Shown here: positions 15,256 to 19,561 of the stretch, one piece after another | Layout of the letters: every line of letters starts with the position of its first letter | Numbering within the stretch: position 1 is the stretch's first letter | Origin: IOR16 sp034927775 | Lineage (GTDB): Bacteria > Bacillota > Clostridia > Peptostreptococcales > Anaerovoracaceae | Assembly (NCBI GenBank): GCA_034927775.1 | Contig: JAYFPL010000140.1 | Span: forward strand, 1 to 19,561 | DNA: 19,561 nt | Direction of reading: 5' to 3' | Position numbers and translations under genes: made by a program | Notes under the pieces: model-generated | What the model was told of the DNA's origin: nothing | Databases searched by the model: none | What the model saw: only the letters and a program-made list of their open reading frames with translations

Positions 15256-15553
15256 CCTCTCGCGCTCCTTCCTTATTTAATCCAATCCATTTCCGCACAA
15301 AATACACACATATTACGGAGCCAGCCATGGAAAAAACAGAAATTACAAATGCAGAAACCCCAATTTCCTTTAAAGAAGATACTACTTTATCATCCGATCC
15401 AATTTGAATACCTAAAGCCGTGATCAATACAACTACGGCAATGTACTGAATTTTAGGAATCCAAGCATACTCTTTCTGATCTGACATTTTTTTTGAACCA
15501 ACAAAAATACCCAGTCCCATAAGGGCTAGGTATAGTAACAAGGTGTAAGGCAT
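15248..15553 (-). CDS. Lysine exporter LysO, N-terminal component
   Basis: This 101-residue membrane protein has three hydrophobic segments and corresponds to the N-terminal part of LysO (DUF340): LALMGLGIFVGSKK followed by VVLITALGIQIGSDDKVVSSLKEIG. It probably forms one transporter with the 197-residue partner that overlaps its end. The ribosome binding site is weak (AAGTGAG before ATG 15553). The 15554-15720 region in front has no confident promoter and is too short for a lysine riboswitch; I see nothing else in it. Confidence 0.82.
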   Translation of the reverse strand: MPYTLLLYLALMGLGIFVGSKKMSDQKEYAWIPKIQYIAVVVLITALGIQIGSDDKVVSSLKEIGVSAFVISVFSMAGSVICVYFVRKWIGLNKEGAREDE

Positions 15554-15720
15554 ATCATTAACTCACTTTCATTTTTTGTAATTAAATTAAAAAAATTTCT
15601 TTATCTGCTACAATTACCTATTTACTATTTTATACGAAAGATAAAAATAAGCAAGATAATTGCAAATTTTTATATTTTTTTGTTATATTAACGATATTTT
15701 TGAAAATATTAAAATAAATT

Positions 15721-15742
15721 GTTGGCTAGTTAAATAGCCAAC
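15721..15742 (-). terminator. Terminator at the end of the pylC-deaminase gene string
   Basis: GTTGGCTA (15721-15728) and TAGCCAAC (15735-15742) form a perfect 8-bp stem with a six-base loop, 13 bases after the deaminase stop on the minus strand. The following minus-strand bases are A/T-rich (AATTTATTTT) but not a pure U tract. It marks the end of the pylC-containing transcript. Confidence 0.75.
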
Positions 15743-15755
15743 AATTTATACTATT

Positions 15756-17060
15756 CTAAATTTGATTTAAAACTTTTTCCGATAACTTTTGTACTTTACA
15801 AATGACACTTTTTTCAGAAATTGTTAATAGCTTTCGGTTTTCCATAAGCAGCCTACCATTGCAAATAACATCCCTCACATCGCTTCCTTGCATAGAATAC
15901 GCAACAGCAGCAATCAAATCAGTTTGCGGATACCAATGTGCTCCACTCATATCAATAATAGCAAGATCTGCCTTTTTTCCTACTTCAATGGTTCCTACTT
16001 GGTCATCAATGCCTAAAGCTTTCGCACCATTTATCGTGGCCATCTTTATAATATCATATGCAGGGAGCGCTTTTGCATCCTTTGCCACTGCTTTTGCTAA
16101 GATTCCAGCTATATGAAGCTCTTCTACCATATTTACATTGTTGTTTGATGATGATCCATCTGTACCAAGTGCAACATTTACACCTGCATTCATTAATTTT
16201 GCTACTGGAGCAAATCCACTTGCAAGTTTTAAATTACTGCTCGGATTATGTACAATGTGTACATTATATTTTTTTAATATTGAAATATCATTTTCTGTCA
16301 GATGCACTCCATGTGCAGCAATCACACGACGTTGTCCAAATAGTCCTATTCGCTCCATTCGCTCGATCGGTGTCATTCCATATTGCTCAATAGAACCCTC
16401 TACCTCTGTTTGTGTTTCACAAAGATGAATGTGTATTCCCGAATCCGGTAAAGCATCCACTGCATCAACTACCTTTTTTAATATACCATCCTGACAAGTA
16501 TACGGTGCATGAGGTCCGAAATCAACACGGATACGTCCACTTCCCTTTCCATGCCATTTGTGATGAAAATCAATATTTTCTTGAAGACGTTGCAAGCTGC
16601 CTTCCTCTTTTCCATCTCCCACAAGACCTCTTGCAATATTCGCTCTCATCCCACTTTCTAACGCAGCCTTTGCAATGCTATCAACAAACATGTACTGCTC
16701 TTCAAATGCAGTACAACCACTTTGAATCAATTCTATCATGCTTAAAAGTGCACCATAATATCCGCACTCTTCATCCATGCGATCCTCTGCAGGAAAAATA
16801 GCGGTATTTAACCAATCCATTAATTCCAAATCATTTGCATAATTACGAAATATAGACATTGGAGTGTGCGTATGTGCATTAATCAATCCAGGAATCACTA
16901 AAGTATTCGATCCATCAATTGTTTTATCTGCAACAAAACAATTCGGAACTTCTCCAATAAATGCAATATCTTCCCCATCAATGGCAAGATCACCTGTTAT
17001 TACTCCTTCATTTTCTTGTACCATTCTTAAAATATTTGCATGCTCAATTTTAATTTTCAT
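15756..17060 (-). CDS. mtaD: 5-methylthioadenosine/S-adenosylhomocysteine deaminase
   Basis: This is a cytoplasmic zinc amidohydrolase of 434 residues that deaminates methylthioadenosine or S-adenosylhomocysteine, and in some members 5'-deoxyadenosine. Metal and substrate residues are visible: NAHTHTPMSIFRN (HxH at about 63-65), GPHAPYTC, GIHIHLCETQTEV, AAHGVHL and LGTDGSSSNNN. The length is normal. Its ATG overlaps the TGA of the rlmA-like gene by four bases (ATGA), indicating translational coupling. It is the last gene of the pylC string, before the terminator at 15721. The stop is TAG; UAG suppression would add about 40 residues and pass a second TAG. The family has many close relatives such as chlorohydrolases, so the precise nucleoside is inferred. 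Confidence 0.86.
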   Translation of the reverse strand: MKIKIEHANILRMVQENEGVITGDLAIDGEDIAFIGEVPNCFVADKTIDGSNTLVIPGLINAHTHTPMSIFRNYANDLELMDWLNTAIFPAEDRMDEECGYYGALLSMIELIQSGCTAFEEQYMFVDSIAKAALESGMRANIARGLVGDGKEEGSLQRLQENIDFHHKWHGKGSGRIRVDFGPHAPYTCQDGILKKVVDAVDALPDSGIHIHLCETQTEVEGSIEQYGMTPIERMERIGLFGQRRVIAAHGVHLTENDISILKKYNVHIVHNPSSNLKLASGFAPVAKLMNAGVNVALGTDGSSSNNNVNMVEELHIAGILAKAVAKDAKALPAYDIIKMATINGAKALGIDDQVGTIEVGKKADLAIIDMSGAHWYPQTDLIAAVAYSMQGSDVRDVICNGRLLMENRKLLTISEKSVICKVQKLSEKVLNQI

Positions 17061-17986
17061 CTTTTTCTTCCTTTCAATCGGCCTACTACCAAATTCAAAT
17101 CAATGGTAATCTCTTTCTCAGGAAAATCAATTTGACTGATACGTTCTTTTTGTTTTTGTGCAGTCAACGGTGTCATATAAAGGAAATCTTCCCAATCTTC
17201 TTTTGTCAAAGGCTTCTTATAATAAATTCTGCGTTCTTCCAAAATTTCCATATTCCCTTTTGAGTATTCTACCACCCGTCTCTCATTGTAATCTTTATAA
17301 TGAAAACGTTCTCGGATTTCTTTCAGATATTGCTTCCCAGGTGATACTTTTATAATAATTCCTTGTTTTTTCTGAATCCTGCTAAACTCTTCGTAATTTG
17401 CCGGGGTAAGTATATTAAGCAAAACATGAAAAGTTCTGTTACGAAATGGTAATTTTGTTAAATCAGCAATCGCTAAAATTTTTTCTTTTTCATGTAAAGT
17501 TGCAGCCTTAATTGCTTCCTTAGATAAATCAATCCCAAAAAAAAGTGCAGATGTAAAATGACTTCCAATCAAATCAATATAATAGCCTTCTCCACACCCA
17601 ATGTCCAAAACATTAAATGCTTCTTTCTTCCATAATTCTTCATAAGATTTAATCGTCTTAACGAGTTCTTCTGCTACAGGCTGATAAAATCCATTTTGAA
17701 AGACTCGTCCACGAGAAGCAAAAAGCTCCTTATCATAAAAACTCTCATGAGTTGCATTCATAAAATTAATATAACCTTTTCGTGCTATATTAAAACAATG
17801 GCTACTTTCACAAAGCAAATCCCCTTGTTTCGTAATTTGAATACCTCCCCTGCAAATTGGGCAGGAAAAAATGGATGCATTGTCACTGCATAATTTTCTC
17901 ATTCGTTCTATCTTAGTCAACTTTAATGGCTGATATTGTATTCTTTTTGTTACACTCTTTTTTTCCATTTTTAACTCATTCATCAT
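17057..17986 (-). CDS. RlmA-type 23S rRNA (guanine-N1)-methyltransferase
   Basis: The 309-residue protein has the RlmA layout. An N-terminal zinc module (FSCPICRGGI, then LLCESSHCF, cysteines at about 42, 45, 59 and 64) is followed by the signature FNIARKGYINFM and a Rossmann methyltransferase domain with the SAM loop VLDIGCGEGYY. RlmA-I modifies G745 and RlmA-II G748 of 23S rRNA in the exit tunnel; RlmA-II is usual in Gram-positives. The start overlaps the upstream gene (ATG at 17986 or 17983). About 30 extra residues precede the zinc module compared with typical RlmA, so a later start is possible. It sits between the MetH-reactivation-like gene and the deaminase. The stop is TGA. Confidence 0.85.
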   Translation of the reverse strand: MMNELKMEKKSVTKRIQYQPLKLTKIERMRKLCSDNASIFSCPICRGGIQITKQGDLLCESSHCFNIARKGYINFMNATHESFYDKELFASRGRVFQNGFYQPVAEELVKTIKSYEELWKKEAFNVLDIGCGEGYYIDLIGSHFTSALFFGIDLSKEAIKAATLHEKEKILAIADLTKLPFRNRTFHVLLNILTPANYEEFSRIQKKQGIIIKVSPGKQYLKEIRERFHYKDYNERRVVEYSKGNMEILEERRIYYKKPLTKEDWEDFLYMTPLTAQKQKERISQIDFPEKEITIDLNLVVGRLKGRKR

Positions 17987-18671
17987 CAGTTTGATAAGCA
18001 GATGGACAAGATTCTCTTAAATCGCAATAATCACATGGAATGATTTTCCGTTCATCTTTTTCTCTGCCAATTCCAAAAACACCGGAAACTGATTTGTGTG
18101 GGTGCATCATTAGCGTATCACTCAATGTTAATCCAATTTCTTCCGGTTGTAGCACTTGAAATAAAGATTTTTGGTTTTCTAAAGAAAAGCCATGCTGCCC
18201 GGGGCTCCAAGCAGAAGTAGAATACCAACCATCGTCAGCAACCATATCAGAAATATGCTTCCTTAACCAAGAGGAAGTCATTTCTGCAAATGAGGTCGCC
18301 CATGCATCCAAGAAAAATTGCTCCATAAAGTTTTTTTCTTTTTTCTCTTCTTCCAAATATCCTAAAACAGTAATTGCATAAAATACTACTTCCGTTGATT
18401 TTTCAAACAAAACAGGCATCATTTTGCTATAGATTGTAATTTCATTCTCTAGCAAAACTTCATTTTCTCTGCATTCCATTAACAAATTCGAGACATAAAC
18501 TCCCTTAACTCTAAAATTTGAAAAAGCAATCTCACGTGTTTTCTGAACTAAGCTAGCGTATTTCTTCGGCATATTCTCTAAATCAACTTCTGCCTGCTTC
18601 TCAAACATACGATCAATTCCTTTTACCTCGTTAATAGGAATTTCAATTGTTTTCCGTGTTAATGTACTCAT
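17976..18671 (-). CDS. Stand-alone protein resembling the MetH (B12-dependent methionine synthase) reactivation domain
   Basis: In MetH this fold binds SAM and remethylates cobalamin that has become oxidised. The 231-residue protein has no B12 or homocysteine domain. Features are FLDAWATSFAEMTSSWL (119-135), AWSPGQHGFSLENQKSLF (154-171) and IGLTLSDTLMMHPHKSVSGVFGIG (179-202). The C-terminus has CDYCDLRESC (C213, C216, C222), a possible metal or Fe-S site seen in stand-alone relatives. The arginine of the RxxPGY SAM-binding motif of MetH aligns with A154, and the tyrosine with Q159. The gene starts two bases after the pylC stop and overlaps the rlmA-like gene, so it belongs to the pylC transcript. 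It may reactivate a corrinoid protein in methyl transfer; this is inferred. Confidence 0.75.
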   Translation of the reverse strand: MSTLTRKTIEIPINEVKGIDRMFEKQAEVDLENMPKKYASLVQKTREIAFSNFRVKGVYVSNLLMECRENEVLLENEITIYSKMMPVLFEKSTEVVFYAITVLGYLEEEKKEKNFMEQFFLDAWATSFAEMTSSWLRKHISDMVADDGWYSTSAWSPGQHGFSLENQKSLFQVLQPEEIGLTLSDTLMMHPHKSVSGVFGIGREKDERKIIPCDYCDLRESCPSAYQTDDE

Positions 18672-18673
18672 GA

Positions 18674-19561
18674 CTATTCCCCTTCCTTTAAGAAATTATC
18701 CAAAATCTTTTGCATGCTACTTCGTTTTTCATCCAATTCTTGCTGTGTTTCAGCAGAATTAATAAAGGTTCCAACCAGTATATCATCACCTTTTCGGTAA
18801 TCAGTAATTACTTCATCAGCTCCAATATAATTTTTATAACAGTATAAAGGTCCACGATTACTCATTACATGTTCACCAAGGCCCTCAATTTTACCCTTTT
18901 TAACTACATAATGTTCAAAAGAACTATAATACTCTTCCTTCCAATTTCTTAAAGACGAGGCTTCATCACAAAACAGCTGAGCAATTTCTTCCATAAAATT
19001 AACACCAGTGGAATGATAGACAACGGTAGGTGTCTGACTTGGGATGCGGGCATCGATTTCAAGTACTTTAAGTTGTCCCTTATCCAAAATGACCTCAACG
19101 TCCATGATTCCTTTTAACTGTACTAATTCTGCAAGTTTAATCCCAATATTAGAGAATTCATCTTTTAACGCATTTGAAATCGGGCATGGTGCCGTTACCA
19201 TTTTACAATCATATACATCATCCATATGAATCTCTGTAACTTCAAAAGTACGATAATTACCAGGTTTTCCAATTACCTCAATGGAATAGGATTTGCCATT
19301 CAAATATTCCTGTGCAACCCAAGACTCTCCCTTTGGAACATTTTCTAAAAATGATTTTACTTCCTCTTCCGTCTCTATGTATCGAACCCCATCACTGCCG
19401 CTTGCAGAGTTTGGCTTTACAATATAAGGAGGCAAACAATCGGGATAATAGATAGGTGCCGGTATCTGATTTTCTCGTATGAGTTGATCGGAACGCACTT
19501 TTGAGGAAGAAATCTCATAAGCATGAAAATCAAAAGCAATATTCAAAGATTCTACTTCTTT
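18674..19561 (-). CDS. pylC: PylC, 3-methylornithine:L-lysine ligase (N-terminus outside window)
   Basis: PylC is an ATP-grasp enzyme that joins (3R)-3-methyl-D-ornithine to the epsilon-amino group of lysine, the middle step of pyrrolysine synthesis. The 295 visible residues run to the right edge in frame (KEVES before the TTG at 19546), so that TTG is internal and about 70 residues are missing. Diagnostic stretches match Methanosarcina PylC as I recall it: FDFHAYEISSSKVRSD, PPYIVKPNSASGSDGV, HMDDVYDCKMVT, LKGIMDVEVIL and EIDARIPSQTPTVVYHSTG (168-186). These differ from the carbamoyl phosphate synthase and D-Ala-D-Ala ligase relatives. It ends in TAG, and TGA follows two codons on. The next gene starts two bases later. 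PylB, PylD, PylS and tRNA-Pyl would be expected beyond the edge. Confidence 0.9.
   Translation of the reverse strand, partial: KEVESLNIAFDFHAYEISSSKVRSDQLIRENQIPAPIYYPDCLPPYIVKPNSASGSDGVRYIETEEEVKSFLENVPKGESWVAQEYLNGKSYSIEVIGKPGNYRTFEVTEIHMDDVYDCKMVTAPCPISNALKDEFSNIGIKLAELVQLKGIMDVEVILDKGQLKVLEIDARIPSQTPTVVYHSTGVNFMEEIAQLFCDEASSLRNWKEEYYSSFEHYVVKKGKIEGLGEHVMSNRGPLYCYKNYIGADEVITDYRKGDDILVGTFINSAETQQELDEKRSSMQKILDNFLKEGE

Noticed and set aside
14662..15553. Frameshifted single lysO gene
   Set aside because: Both parts have their own start and stop with a coupled overlap, and the split form occurs in other Firmicutes as far as I know.
15554..15755. Lysine riboswitch before the lysO pair
   Set aside because: The available 200 bases are mostly A/T, partly taken up by the upstream terminator, and show no lysine riboswitch helices or conserved bases.
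18669..18676. Fusion of PylC to the MetH-like protein by UAG readthrough
   Set aside because: A TGA follows two codons after the TAG, and the downstream gene is in a different frame with its own ATG.
1..19561. tRNA-Pyl, other tRNAs, CRISPR arrays, insertion sequences
   Set aside because: Intergenic gaps were read on both strands and no cloverleaf, repeat-spacer pattern, transposase or terminal inverted repeats were seen.

Overview
The window is about 19.6 kb of AT-rich DNA from an anaerobic, endospore-forming low-GC Gram-positive bacterium, most likely a clostridium. The evidence is the spoIIGA-sigE-sigG sporulation cluster, strong AGGAGG-type ribosome binding sites, a Bacillus/Clostridium-type LexA operator, and amino-acid or peptide fermentation genes. 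The species cannot be named from the sequence. The most unusual content is at the right edge: a gene for PylC, the ATP-grasp ligase of pyrrolysine biosynthesis, cut by the window end. It suggests that this bacterium makes pyrrolysine, the amino acid that can be inserted at UAG codons.

Layout from left to right. (1) 1-2492, plus strand: the 3' part of prfC (release factor 3), followed by an NhaC-type Na+/H+ antiporter. (2) 2489-3865, minus: a MATE exporter, convergent with nhaC and sharing four bases. (3) 4021-6515, minus: spoIIGA, sigE and sigG. A well-preserved Spo0A-type promoter lies in front, with TTGACA and GATAAT separated by 22 bp and two 0A boxes. (4) 6616-7907, minus: the infC-rpmI-rplT translation operon. 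Its infC starts with AUU and follows a structured leader that ends in an intrinsic terminator. (5) 7981-13120, minus: a four-gene catabolic operon (YfcC-type carrier, M20 deacylase/peptidase, D-aminoacylase-like amidohydrolase, compact aspartate:alanine-exchanger-type carrier), with a hairpin/U-tract element in front and a DUF3870 gene upstream. (6) 13800-14612, plus: lexA with its own SOS box and terminator. (7) 14662-15553, minus: a lysine exporter of the LysO family, naturally split into two overlapping genes. (8) 15721-19561, minus: pylC, then a stand-alone protein resembling the MetH reactivation domain, an RlmA-type rRNA methyltransferase and an MTA/SAH deaminase. These are packed with overlaps or a 2-base gap and end in one terminator.

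Of the 21 stop codons visible, five are TAG (prfC, sigE, the M20 gene, the deaminase and pylC itself), 13 are TAA and three are TGA. UAG is therefore an ordinary stop in housekeeping and sporulation genes beside a pyrrolysine gene. This implies that UAG decoding is conditional or context-dependent, or that the pyl genes arrived recently. No pylS, pylT, pylB or pylD is inside the window, so the pyrrolysine claim rests on pylC alone. No IS elements, CRISPR arrays, tRNA or rRNA genes were seen. No gene-free stretch exceeds 300 bases; the longest are the infC leader (7719-7980, 262 bases), the YfcC leader (13121-13352), the lexA/DUF3870 divergent region (13674-13878) and 15554-15755 in front of the lysO pair.
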